A DNA stretch of 64,000 bases from Deltaproteobacteria bacterium. GTDB lineage: Bacteria > Myxococcota_A > UBA9160 > UBA4427. A model generated the notes under the pieces. That model worked only from the letters and a program-made list of their open reading frames with translations, searched no databases and was not told where the DNA came from. Every line of letters starts with the position of its first letter. Positions within the stretch are counted from its first letter, which is position 1. Made by a program: the position numbers and the translations under genes. Below are positions 46,682 to 55,531 of this stretch, in pieces. The stretch covers positions 868,001 to 932,000 of the forward strand of contig JADJOR010000001.1 in NCBI GenBank assembly GCA_016713665.1, read 5' to 3'.

Positions 46682-46822
46682 GTGCCGAATTCCGTCCAGG
46701 GGAACGCCGCCTCCGGCTTCCCGATCGCCGATCTCAAGTCCGGCTTTCTCGTCTTTCTGATCGCCCTGCCCCTCTGCCTCGGCCCTGAGCAGCCTGCGTC
46801 GAGACGAGGGCAGCGATCATGA
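46682..46822 (+). pseudogene. Truncated N-terminal remnant of a SulP transporter
   Basis: From GTG 46682 the frame reads 46 residues, including ADLKSGFLVFLIALPLCLG, the typical first-helix segment of SulP-family anion transporters. It then diverges into GPEQPASRRGQRS and stops. The TGA overlaps the ATG of the intact SulP gene. I read it as the 5' end of a second, deleted SulP gene, with the break near 46785. An RBS-like AGAGG precedes it, so the peptide could still be translated and couple to the gene downstream. Confidence 0.65.
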
Positions 46823-48177
46823 CCGACGCCAGCTCCGACTTCCGTACTTCGATCTTGAGAAACCTGATGGCTGCGCTGACGGTGAGCTTCGTGGCCCTCT
46901 CGCTCGGTGCCGCCTTCGGCGTTCTCTCGGGACGTGGTGCCTTCGCCGGAATGTTTTCGGCTGCCCTCATCGCATCGATCACTTCAGCCCTCGGCGGCAC
47001 GCGCATACAGTGCAGCGGGCCGACCGGTCCCATGACGACCGTGATGGCCGCCGTCGTCGGATTCAGCAGCGCATCCCTCGCGGCCCGATTTCCCGAGACG
47101 ACTTCAGACCATTTCCTGAACCTGACCCTCGTCCTGACGGCGGGATTGACGCTCACCGCAGCTCTCCTGCGGCTTGGGCGCTTCATCACGTTCATTCCCA
47201 ACGTCGTGATCTCCGGCTTCATGAACGGAATTGCGATCATCATCTGGCTCGACCAGCTCAAGCGCCTCTTCGGTCTGGGCGGCAAGCAGCCGCTCACGGG
47301 CGATCTCGCAGTCAATCTGGCTGTCGTCGTCTGCACGACGGTCCTCGTGGTCGCGATTCCGACCCTCGCCCGCCGTTGGTTCTCGCGCTTCGCAAGTCTG
47401 GTCTCCGGCACCTTCTTCGCGATCGTCCTCATGACCGTCGCAGCGACGGTGCTCGATCTCGAAATCGAACGAGTCAGCCTCGCAACAGGGCTGCGGAGCT
47501 GGTTGGACTTCACGGCCCTCGTCGATGCCCAGCTCCCGCGCGACTGGTCAGCGCCGATCGTGGTCGCCGCCATGCCCTTTGCACTCCAGCTGACGGTCCT
47601 CGGCTTTCTGGACACACTCATGACGTCGCTCGTCATCGACAAGATGACGGGCGAGCGAACCTTGCCCAACAAGGAGCTGGCAGCCCAGGGGCTTGCCCAC
47701 GCGGCGGTCGCCTGTGTCGGCGGCATTGCCGGCGCACAGGCGACGATCCGCTCCGTACTCATCGTCAAGGAGGGCGCGACGGCTCGCTGGGCGGGTGTGC
47801 TCGTCGGCGGGTTCGCACTCGTCGAGATGCTGATCTTCCAGGACTGGATCAAGCTCATTCCCCAGTCGGTATTCGCCGGCGTTCTGCTCAAGGTGGGATA
47901 CGACGTCTTCGACTGGCTGCCCCTCCGGATCTTCGCCAGGCAATTGTGGGGGAGTCGGGTCGACGCTCCGAGCGGCGCCAACGTCCCGCAAGTCGAATCG
48001 CTCGAGATCGTCTTCGTGATCGGCACTTCACTGGTCACGGTGCTCTTCGACCTGAACATCGCAGTCGCCCTGTTCACGGGTCTCTTCTACCTGCACAATC
48101 TCGTTTGGAGCCGTGCGAATCCGATGCGGGACCTCCAGCTCGAGACCGAGACCGAGGCATTCTCCGATCAGGACTGA
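46819..48177 (+). CDS. SulP-family inorganic anion transporter (no STAS domain)
   Basis: 452 residues with about ten to eleven membrane helices. The SulP signature region is near the start: LGGTRIQCSGPTGPMTTVMAAVV (split across residues about 57-79), followed by FIPNVVISGFMNGIAIIIWL. Later, GGIAGAQATIRSVLIVKEGATARWAG matches the conserved intracellular loop. The protein ends shortly after the last helix, with no cytoplasmic STAS domain, unlike most SulP proteins (550 residues or more). Possible cargo: sulfate, bicarbonate or dicarboxylate. Its ATG overlaps the stop of a truncated SulP remnant. Confidence 0.85.
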   Translation: MTDASSDFRTSILRNLMAALTVSFVALSLGAAFGVLSGRGAFAGMFSAALIASITSALGGTRIQCSGPTGPMTTVMAAVVGFSSASLAARFPETTSDHFLNLTLVLTAGLTLTAALLRLGRFITFIPNVVISGFMNGIAIIIWLDQLKRLFGLGGKQPLTGDLAVNLAVVVCTTVLVVAIPTLARRWFSRFASLVSGTFFAIVLMTVAATVLDLEIERVSLATGLRSWLDFTALVDAQLPRDWSAPIVVAAMPFALQLTVLGFLDTLMTSLVIDKMTGERTLPNKELAAQGLAHAAVACVGGIAGAQATIRSVLIVKEGATARWAGVLVGGFALVEMLIFQDWIKLIPQSVFAGVLLKVGYDVFDWLPLRIFARQLWGSRVDAPSGANVPQVESLEIVFVIGTSLVTVLFDLNIAVALFTGLFYLHNLVWSRANPMRDLQLETETEAFSDQD

Positions 48178-48550
48178 GACACCCCCTCGAAACGACGGAT
48201 GCCCCGATCCTCGCTGGCCGGGGCCATTCGCCTTTCCCTGAAGCCCGGTCCGATCGTCATCGGAGTCCGCCGGCAGCACTGTCGAGGAGGACGGAATGCA
48301 GAGACGGTTCATTCGAGAGCGGCTCCCCGAGAACGCAGAGTTCGACGACGTAGTCGATGAGGAGATGGCGCGTCCCGAGACCCGGAAAACCGCCGTCCGT
48401 CCGGTCGGTCCACCCGTCGGTCCGAGGGAACCGCGCGCGCGTTGGCTGATCCGAATGGCTCCGACACACCAGACACGACCATTGCCGATACTCTTTCCTA
48501 AATCATCACGGTCGCGAGAAGCGGGCCACGGGACGTCCCGGACCGGCGCA

Positions 48551-49684
48551 ATGACCTCCCTCGCCCAGCGTGCGGTCCTCGTCGCAACACTCCTGCTCCT
48601 CCTCGCCGGATGCGGGTCGACCAGCTCGGACGATCCCGCGACGGCGGAGCAGCATCATCCGATCGTTCTCACGAGTCCCGCGCGGCGGGACGTCCCGACG
48701 ACGCAGGGCTACGTCTGCCAGATCCACTCCCGCCGCCACATCGAGCTCCGCGCGCTCGAAGGCGGCTACCTGCAGGAGATTCACGTTCAGGAAGGCCAAT
48801 CGGTCGAAGAGGGACAGCTCCTCTTCAAGCTCCTCCCCACCATCTACAAGGCGAAGATGGAAACGGCCCGGGCGAAGCTCCAGACGGCCGAGATCAACCT
48901 GCGCAACACGCAGAAGCTCCTCGAGACGAACGTGGTCTCCGACCAGGAGCTCGCGTTGGCGACTGCCGAGCGGGCGCGGGCCCAGGCCGAGCTCGATCGC
49001 GCGGCCGCCGAGTACGGCTTCACGAACATCGTGGCGCCATTCGATGGGATCCTCGACCGCCAGTACATGCAGCAGGGAAGCCTCGTCGAAGAGGGAGACA
49101 TGCTGACGACCGTCTCGGACAACAGCCTGATGTGGGTCTACTTCAACGTCCCCGAGGCGAACTACCTCCGATACAAGTCGCTTCCGAACGCGACGGATCC
49201 GTCGAATCAACATCGGCTCAGGCTGTCCGGGGCGACGATCGGACTCCGGCTCGCGAACGGCGCCATCTTCGATCACAACGCCGGCGACACCGTCACGGTC
49301 GAGTCCGACTTCGACAACACGACGGGCAACATCCAGTTCCGCGCCGATTTCCCGAATCCCGACCGGCTGCTGCGCCATGGTCAGACCGGCACCCTCCTGA
49401 TCAACGAGACGTTGCACGACGCGCTCGTGATCCCGCAGCGCGCGACCTTCGAAATCCTCGACCGGCAGTACGTCTACGTCGTCGGCGAGGACGGCGTCAC
49501 TCATCAGCGCGAGATCACCGTCGCTCAGGAGCTGGACGACATCTTCGTCGTCGACAGCGGCCTCGACGAGAGCGACCGGCTCGTGCTGGAAGGCGTCCGA
49601 CAGGTCCACGATGGGCAGCACATCGAGTTCGAGGTCCGGAGCCCCGAGGATGCTCTCGCGAACCTGAAATGGCACGCGGAGTAG
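48551..49684 (+). CDS. RND efflux periplasmic adaptor lipoprotein
   Basis: 377 residues. Lipoprotein signal VLVATLLLLLAGCGSTSS, then HlyD/AcrA-type lipoyl halves (HIELRALEGGYLQEIHVQEG; FTNIVAPFDGILDRQ), an alpha-hairpin between them (METARAKLQTAEINLRNTQK), and the C-terminal beta-barrel (GLDESDRLVLEGVRQVHDGQ). It joins the inner-membrane pump to the outer-membrane factor. ATG 48551 is chosen because it starts the lipoprotein signal. The same frame is open back to ATG 48296, which has a much better GAGGAGG Shine-Dalgarno, so the true start is uncertain. The pump gene begins 49 bp downstream. Confidence 0.87.
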   Translation: MTSLAQRAVLVATLLLLLAGCGSTSSDDPATAEQHHPIVLTSPARRDVPTTQGYVCQIHSRRHIELRALEGGYLQEIHVQEGQSVEEGQLLFKLLPTIYKAKMETARAKLQTAEINLRNTQKLLETNVVSDQELALATAERARAQAELDRAAAEYGFTNIVAPFDGILDRQYMQQGSLVEEGDMLTTVSDNSLMWVYFNVPEANYLRYKSLPNATDPSNQHRLRLSGATIGLRLANGAIFDHNAGDTVTVESDFDNTTGNIQFRADFPNPDRLLRHGQTGTLLINETLHDALVIPQRATFEILDRQYVYVVGEDGVTHQREITVAQELDDIFVVDSGLDESDRLVLEGVRQVHDGQHIEFEVRSPEDALANLKWHAE

Positions 49685-49733
49685 GCACGAAACCAGGAGC
49701 TTTCGCGAGCGCCGATTCATTCATGGGTGGACC

Positions 49734-52700
49734 ATGTTCACGAAGATCCTCTACAGACCAGCCCTCGCGCTCGTCCTCTCGATCATCGTCGTGTTCCTGG
49801 GCACGCTCGGGATCACGAGCCTCCCGATCGCGCAGTTTCCCGACGTCGCGCCGCCGACCGTCTACGTCTCCATCGCGTACCCCGGCGCGAGCGCCAACGT
49901 CCTCGTCGACTCCGTCCTGATCCCGCTCGAGCAGTCGATCAACGGCGTGCAGAACATGCGATACATGGTCTCCGACGCGACGAGCGCTGGAGAAGCCACG
50001 ATCCGGATCTTCTTCGAGCCGGGCACCGATCCCGACATCAACGTCGTCAACGTCCAGAATCGCGTCAACATCATGTTGAGCCGGCTCCCGCCGCTCGTGG
50101 TCCGCGAGGGCATCCTGGTCAGCCAGGTCGTCCCGAGCATGTTGATGTACCTGAACCTCTACAGCACGGATCCGAACACCGACCAGAAGGACCTCTTCAA
50201 CTACGCGAACGTCTACGTCATGCCCGTGCTGAAGCGGATCCAGGGCATGGGCATCCCGCGCAACCTCGGCAATCGCACGTTCGCGATGCGCGTCTGGCTG
50301 AACCCCGAGCGCATGCGTGCGTACGAGGTCTCCGTCGAGGACGTGATGGAGGCGCTCGCACAGCAGAGCATCATCGGCTCGCCAGGCCGCCTCGGCCAGG
50401 CCACCGGAATGACCTCGCAGTCGAAGGAATACGTGCTGACCTACATCGGTCGGTACACCGAGCCCGATCAGTACGCGAACATCATCCTGAAGGCGTTGCC
50501 GAACGGCGAGATCCTGCGCCTGAAAGACGTCTGCGTTCCGCCCGGCGACCAGGGCACGCACCCGAGCTGGCAGGCGAAGGCCGGCGGCGCGGAGTCGGCC
50601 CTGAAGCCGGATGCACCGCCGCACGAGGCGCGCGGGGAGCAGGACGCGCTCCCGGCGCCGCCGGGGTCCCGACGGACTCAGCAGCACGCGGGCATCGAGC
50701 TGGGCTCCGAATTCTTCGACATCTACTCGGACGTCGACGGCCACCCCGCGGCGTCGATGGTGCTCAAGCAGGCCCCCGGCTCCAACGCCGCCGAGATCAT
50801 CGAGGAGGTCAAGTCGACCCTCGAAGAGCTCGAGCACTCGTTCCCGCCCGGGATGAAATACGAGATCGCGTACGACGTGTCCCGATTCGTCGACGCGTCG
50901 ATCGAGCAGGTCCTCCACACGCTGCTCGAGGCGTTCATCCTGGTTTCGCTCGTCGTCTTCATGTTCCTCGGTGACCTTCGTTCGACCCTCATCCCGACGC
51001 TGGCGGTGCCGGTCTCGCTGATCGGAAGCTTCTTCGTCCTTTCGTTGATGGGCTTCTCGATCAACCTCATCACCCTGTTCGCGATGGTCCTGGCCATCGG
51101 TGTCGTCGTCGACGATGCCATCGTCGTCGTCGAGGCGGTCCACGCCAAGATGGCAGAGACCGGCTACTCGCCGTACCGAGCGACCATGGAAGTCCTCCAC
51201 GAGATCAGCGGTGCGATCATCGCGATCACGCTCGTGATGACCGCGGTGTTCGTCCCGGTGACGTTCGTTCCCGGCCCGGTCGGCGTCTTCTACCGGCAGT
51301 TCGGCGTGACGATGGCCTCGACGATCATCCTGTCCGGACTCGTCGCGTTGACGCTCACGCCCGTCCTCTGCGCAATGATCCTGAAGCCGCACGAGCACGG
51401 GGACGCACACGGGCACGAGAAGGAGATGAAGTCGAAGCTCGCCTGGGGATCGCTTCGCGCGCTCGGGGCGCGACGACTCGCGCTCTACGCCCTCCTCGGC
51501 GCGCCGTTCATGGCCGGACTCCTCTATCTCGCCTACTGGCTCTGGGGACCGATCGGTTTCCTGTTGCTCTGCGTCCCGTTCGTTCAGGGACCCTTCAGCC
51601 GCGGCGTCGACCGGGTCACCCACTTCTATGCGGGGCGTGTGCTCAGCCCGATCGTCGTCCGGCGCTTCGTGACCATCGCCGTCATCGGGGCCTTCGGGTT
51701 CGGCATCGTCGCGATGAGCGAGGTGCTCCCGAGCGGTTTCATTCCCGGTGAAGACCAGGGGTGCATCTACGCAGTCATCCAGACGCCGCCCGGATCGACC
51801 CTCGAGTACACCAACGACAAATCGCAGGAGTTCGAGCGGATCGCCAAGGGGATCGACGGAGTCAGCTCCGTCACCTCCGTCGCCGGGTACGAGGTCCTCA
51901 CGGAGGGCCGGGGCTCGAACGCGGGCACCGCCATCATCAACCTCCGCGACTGGTCGGAGCGGAAGCACACCGCGCGCCAGATCATCGAAGAGCTCGAGGA
52001 AAAGACTCGGGAGATGACCGACATCAAGCTCGAGTTCTTCGAGCCTCCCGCGATTCCGGGCTTCGGGGCGGCCGGCGGCATCTCGTTGCGCCTGCTCGAC
52101 GAGACCCAGTCGAGCACCCCCGACTACAAGCGGCTCGGCGAAATCACCGACGAGTTCATCGCGGCCCTCTCCGAACGAAAGGAGGTGTCCAGCCTGTTCA
52201 CCTTCTACGCTTCCGACTACCCGCAGTACGAGCTCGTCATCGACAACGACGTGGCCATGCAGAAGGGCGTGTCGATCGAGGCAGCTCTGACGAACCTCAA
52301 CATCCTGATCGGCAGCACGTACGAACAGGGGTTCGTTCGCTTCAATCAGTTCTACAAGGTGTACGTCCAGGCCTGGCCCGAGTTCCGGCGCATTCCGAGC
52401 GATCTGGACGATCTGTTCGTCCAGAACGAGTCCGGGGAGATGGTTCCCTACTCGACCTTCATGAAGATCCGGAAGCAGCAGGGCCTGAACGAGATCACGC
52501 GCTACAACCTGTACCCGTCGGCTGCGATCCAGCTCGTTCCGGCGCGGGGCTTCTCGACCGGGCAGGCCATCGAGGCCGTGCGCGAGGTCGCCGAGCAGAC
52601 GCTTCCCCGTGGCTACGAGCTCGGATGGGAAGGCCTGTCGTGGGACGAGTCGCGCAAGGGCAGCGCGGCGCTCTCGATCTTCCTCGTCGTCGTCGTCTTC

Positions 52701-53291
52701 GTCTATCTCGTGCTCGTGGCCCAGTACGAGAGCTTCCTCCTTCCGCTGGCCGTGATCGCGTCCTTGCCGGTCGGAATCTTCGGCTCGTTCCTGTTCCTGC
52801 AGGCGGCCGGGCTCGACAACGACGTCTGGGCGCAGCTCGGTCTGATCATGCTCGTCGGGCTCCTGGGGAAGAACGCGATCCTGATCGTCGAGTTCGCCGT
52901 GCAACGTCGTCGCGAGGGCGCGTCGCTCAAGGACGCCGCCATCGAGGGCGGACGGCTGCGCTTCCGACCCATTCAGATGACGTCGTTCGCGTTCGTCGCG
53001 GGCCTCATCCCCCTCGTCGTCGCCAAGGGGGCCGGTGCGATCGGGAATCGAACGATCGGCATCACCGGCGTGGGCGGAATGCTCTTCGGAACCGTCGTCG
53101 GCGTTGTCGCGATCCCCGGCCTCTACTACCTCTTCGCCCGCATGTCCGACGGGAAGAAGCTCCTCCGCGACGAAACGGATCTTCCCCTCAGCGAGGACTC
53201 GGATCAGATCGAAGACGAGGACGAGCCCGCGACGGCTCCTGCCTCATCCCATGAAGATTCGCCCGCCGGCGGAGAAGGAGGGCTCGCATGA
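49734..53291 (+). CDS. RND (HAE1-family) efflux pump, inner-membrane subunit
   Basis: 1185 residues, longer than AcrB (1049). Proton-relay aspartates are in GVVVDDAIVVVEAV (about residue 463) and the relay Lys in LLGKNAILIVEFAV (about 1048). There are two insertions relative to the family. One is a Pro/Ala/Gly-rich segment at residues about 267-320, between KDV and IELGSEFFDIYSD in the porter domain. The other, about 550-620, is a His-rich HEHGDAHGHEKE loop plus two extra hydrophobic segments between the usual helices 6 and 7. Drug- or lipid-type substrates are expected. Its end overlaps the next gene (ATGA), giving a coupled three-gene operon. Confidence 0.92.
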   Translation: MFTKILYRPALALVLSIIVVFLGTLGITSLPIAQFPDVAPPTVYVSIAYPGASANVLVDSVLIPLEQSINGVQNMRYMVSDATSAGEATIRIFFEPGTDPDINVVNVQNRVNIMLSRLPPLVVREGILVSQVVPSMLMYLNLYSTDPNTDQKDLFNYANVYVMPVLKRIQGMGIPRNLGNRTFAMRVWLNPERMRAYEVSVEDVMEALAQQSIIGSPGRLGQATGMTSQSKEYVLTYIGRYTEPDQYANIILKALPNGEILRLKDVCVPPGDQGTHPSWQAKAGGAESALKPDAPPHEARGEQDALPAPPGSRRTQQHAGIELGSEFFDIYSDVDGHPAASMVLKQAPGSNAAEIIEEVKSTLEELEHSFPPGMKYEIAYDVSRFVDASIEQVLHTLLEAFILVSLVVFMFLGDLRSTLIPTLAVPVSLIGSFFVLSLMGFSINLITLFAMVLAIGVVVDDAIVVVEAVHAKMAETGYSPYRATMEVLHEISGAIIAITLVMTAVFVPVTFVPGPVGVFYRQFGVTMASTIILSGLVALTLTPVLCAMILKPHEHGDAHGHEKEMKSKLAWGSLRALGARRLALYALLGAPFMAGLLYLAYWLWGPIGFLLLCVPFVQGPFSRGVDRVTHFYAGRVLSPIVVRRFVTIAVIGAFGFGIVAMSEVLPSGFIPGEDQGCIYAVIQTPPGSTLEYTNDKSQEFERIAKGIDGVSSVTSVAGYEVLTEGRGSNAGTAIINLRDWSERKHTARQIIEELEEKTREMTDIKLEFFEPPAIPGFGAAGGISLRLLDETQSSTPDYKRLGEITDEFIAALSERKEVSSLFTFYASDYPQYELVIDNDVAMQKGVSIEAALTNLNILIGSTYEQGFVRFNQFYKVYVQAWPEFRRIPSDLDDLFVQNESGEMVPYSTFMKIRKQQGLNEITRYNLYPSAAIQLVPARGFSTGQAIEAVREVAEQTLPRGYELGWEGLSWDESRKGSAALSIFLVVVVFVYLVLVAQYESFLLPLAVIASLPVGIFGSFLFLQAAGLDNDVWAQLGLIMLVGLLGKNAILIVEFAVQRRREGASLKDAAIEGGRLRFRPIQMTSFAFVAGLIPLVVAKGAGAIGNRTIGITGVGGMLFGTVVGVVAIPGLYYLFARMSDGKKLLRDETDLPLSEDSDQIEDEDEPATAPASSHEDSPAGGEGGLA

Positions 53292-54916
53292 ACCGACCGT
53301 CGTCCGACAAACCGCCGCTCGGAGCTCCGCTCGATCTACCGTGCCCCCCCATCGAGGGGGCGCGAGCGCCTGCACGACGAGCACGCGTCGGTGCTCGGCA
53401 ATCGCGCCGCGTCCGGCGCTTCGTCAGCAACGGGAAGCGGGTCGACATCGTCGTCGGGTTGGCAATCCTGACGCTCGCGCTCCAGGGCTGCGCCGCCCTC
53501 CCCTTCGTCGCACCGCCGGAAGATCCCACGGCCAGACGGCTCGCAGAAGCGGAATCTCCGGTCCCGGAATCGTTTCCGGGGGAGGATCAGGGCGAGAGCT
53601 CGGCCACCCTCGACTGGCATGCATTCCTCACCGATCCGCTTTTGATCGAGCTGATCGACTCCGCGCTGCAGAACAACCAGGAGCTGAACGTCATGCTCCA
53701 GGAGATCCAGATCGCGCGAGCCGAAGTGCTGGCGCGGAAGGGCGCCTACCTGCCCTTCGTGACCCTGGGCGCCGGTGCCGGTGCCGAGAAGGTCGGGCGC
53801 TATACGCGCAATGGTGCGGTCGAGGACAACCTCGAGATCAAGAACGGCAAGGATTTTCCGGACCCCCTCACCGACTTCCACTTCGCGGCCGAGTTCACGT
53901 GGGAGATCGACATCTGGAAGAAGCTGCGCAACGAGAAGAAGGCCGCGACGCTCCGTTTCCTCGCGACGCGAGAAGGGCGGAACTTCATGGTGACGAATCT
54001 CGTCGCCGAGATCGCGGGCTCCTACTACGAGCTGATGGCGCTCGACAATCAGGTGGTCATCCTGAAGCAGATGATCGACGTCCAGCAGAACGCGCTCGAG
54101 ATGGTGAAGCTGGAAAAGCAGGCGGCCAGGGTCACGGAGCTGGCGGTTCAGCGCTTCGAGGCCGAGGTCGCCAAGAACCGAAGCCGTCTCTACCTCGTTC
54201 AGCAGCAGATCACGATGGCGGAGAACCGGATCAACTTCCTCGCCGGTCGCTATCCCCGTCACGTCGAGCGGACCTCCGACGCCTTCGGTCGACTCTCGCT
54301 GGAACCGGTCCATCCGGGATCGCCCGCCGAGCTGCTGATCAACCGCCCCGACGTCCGGCAGGCGGAGCTCGAGCTGGCTGCCGCCAAGCTGGACGTCAAG
54401 GCCGCACGGGCGCGCTTCTATCCACGACTCGACCTCGCGGCCGCGGTGGGATTCGACTCGTTCGCGGTTGCGTCGCTGGTGACCGCGCCCGAGTCGCTGC
54501 TCTACAGCATCGCCGCGGAGCTCATGGTGCCGCTCGTCAATCGCAGCCAGATCCAGGCGGCCTACAAGGGCGCGACCGCGAGCCAGATCGCGGCCCTCTA
54601 TCGATACCAGCAGACCGTGCTCAACGCCTACGTCGAAGTCGTCAATCAACTCTCGCAGATCCGGAACATCAAGGAGAGCTACTCGCTGAAGAGCCAGCAG
54701 GTAGCGGCGCTCTCCGAGGCGATCGACGTCGCGGGCCAGCTCTTCCGATCGGCACGAGCCGACTACACCGAGGTCCTGCTCACGCAGCGCGACGCCCTCG
54801 AGTCGAAGATCGAGCTGATGGAGCTCAAGCAGCAGCAGGCGAACGCCCTGGTCAAGACCTACAAAGCGCTCGGCGGAGGCTACGACCGGACTTCAGCCGG
54901 CGGCGGCGGCGGCTGA
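53288..54916 (+). CDS. RND efflux outer-membrane factor (OprM/NodT-type) lipoprotein
   Basis: 542 residues. Lipobox IVVGLAILTLALQGC near residue 68 after an unusually long basic n-region, then two TolC-type repeats of long coiled helices, for example QIQAAYKGATASQIAALYRY and IAEIAGSYYELMALDN-like segments, with ELLINRPDVRQAELELAAA (about 345), the NodT-family hallmark. It forms the trimeric outer-membrane duct for the RND pump. The ATG overlaps the pump's stop, so it is co-translated. A later start nearer the lipobox cannot be excluded. The C-terminus is a Gly-rich tail. Confidence 0.9.
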   Translation: MNRPSSDKPPLGAPLDLPCPPIEGARAPARRARVGARQSRRVRRFVSNGKRVDIVVGLAILTLALQGCAALPFVAPPEDPTARRLAEAESPVPESFPGEDQGESSATLDWHAFLTDPLLIELIDSALQNNQELNVMLQEIQIARAEVLARKGAYLPFVTLGAGAGAEKVGRYTRNGAVEDNLEIKNGKDFPDPLTDFHFAAEFTWEIDIWKKLRNEKKAATLRFLATREGRNFMVTNLVAEIAGSYYELMALDNQVVILKQMIDVQQNALEMVKLEKQAARVTELAVQRFEAEVAKNRSRLYLVQQQITMAENRINFLAGRYPRHVERTSDAFGRLSLEPVHPGSPAELLINRPDVRQAELELAAAKLDVKAARARFYPRLDLAAAVGFDSFAVASLVTAPESLLYSIAAELMVPLVNRSQIQAAYKGATASQIAALYRYQQTVLNAYVEVVNQLSQIRNIKESYSLKSQQVAALSEAIDVAGQLFRSARADYTEVLLTQRDALESKIELMELKQQQANALVKTYKALGGGYDRTSAGGGGG

Positions 54917-55258
54917 GCCCGTTGGCGGACCGGATCTTCGGGACCGGTCCCAGAGCAGGCCTTCGGGCTCGATGCCGACCCGGGGGCCCACCCGAGGTGG
55001 GTTCCCTGTCGGAATCTGCCCCAGCCTGATTCCGGGACGGCTCGACGACCTCCTGAGCGGGCTTTCAGAGCGTCCGCCTCGTCGATCCGGAGACCAGCAG
55101 GGGCTTGCAGAGCGGGGGCGAGTCGCCGTCCGGGTCCCTCATCCAGCCGTGCCGTCAGCGTCCGGAACCTCATCCCCACCCAGCCCACCGACCTGCGGTG
55201 GGTGCGATCGCGGGGGCAGTCGGGGGCCGATCACGGCCGCCCAGCCCATCAAGCAGAC
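54917..55258. other. Intergenic region after the RND operon
   Basis: About 340 bp without a convincing gene. It holds a short hairpin, CCCACCG/CGGTGGG with a five-base loop (55184-55202), and GC-rich unstructured sequence. No promoter or repeat was recognised. Confidence 0.4.
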
Positions 55259-55287
55259 AGCCCCGGCAAGAAGTACTTGCCGGGGCT
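55259..55287. terminator. Strong 12-bp hairpin, terminator for tRNA-Gly and/or the RND operon
   Basis: AGCCCCGGCAAG (55259-55270) and CTTGCCGGGGCT (55276-55287) pair perfectly over 12 bp with a five-base AAGTA loop. On the + strand GTTTTC follows four bases later; on the - strand the hairpin comes nine bases after the tRNA 3' end. It fits a Rho-independent or bidirectional terminator. Confidence 0.7.
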
Positions 55288-55296
55288 GCCGTTTTC

Positions 55297-55372
55297 TGGA
55301 GCACGAGACCAGATTCGAACTGGCGACCCTCACGTTGGCAACGTGATGCTCTACCAACTGAGCTACTCGTGC
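55297..55372 (-). tRNA. tRNA-Gly (anticodon GCC)
   Basis: A 76-nt cloverleaf on the - strand with encoded CCA. Acceptor stem GCACGAG/CTCGTGC; D stem GCTC/GAGC with an AGTTGGTA loop; anticodon stem TCACG/CGTGA around the loop TTGCCAA (anticodon GCC); a five-base variable loop; T arm with TTCGAAT. All stems pair, with one G-T in the T stem. It stands alone, with a strong hairpin just downstream. Confidence 0.95.
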
Positions 55373-55531
55373 ATCGAAATGTCCGGGCGTTTCGGCCCGT
55401 CGGGCCACGGGCTGCCGGTTGGTACGGCAGCGCGGGACCCAGTTTTTAAACGACCGTAGGGGCGGCGTCAAGAACCCGGGGATTCCGAGCCCGGCCGGTT
55501 CGTCCCGCGCCGCCCTGCCCGGCCTCGGGCC

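Noticed and set aside
46819..54916. A clear genomic island boundary around the SulP and RND genes
   Set aside because: No integrase, transposase, attachment site or flanking repeats were seen. Composition may differ slightly, but that needs calculation.
55184..55202. 7-bp hairpin as a separate terminator
   Set aside because: No T-tract follows and a much stronger hairpin lies 57 bp away; kept only as a note in the intergenic entry.
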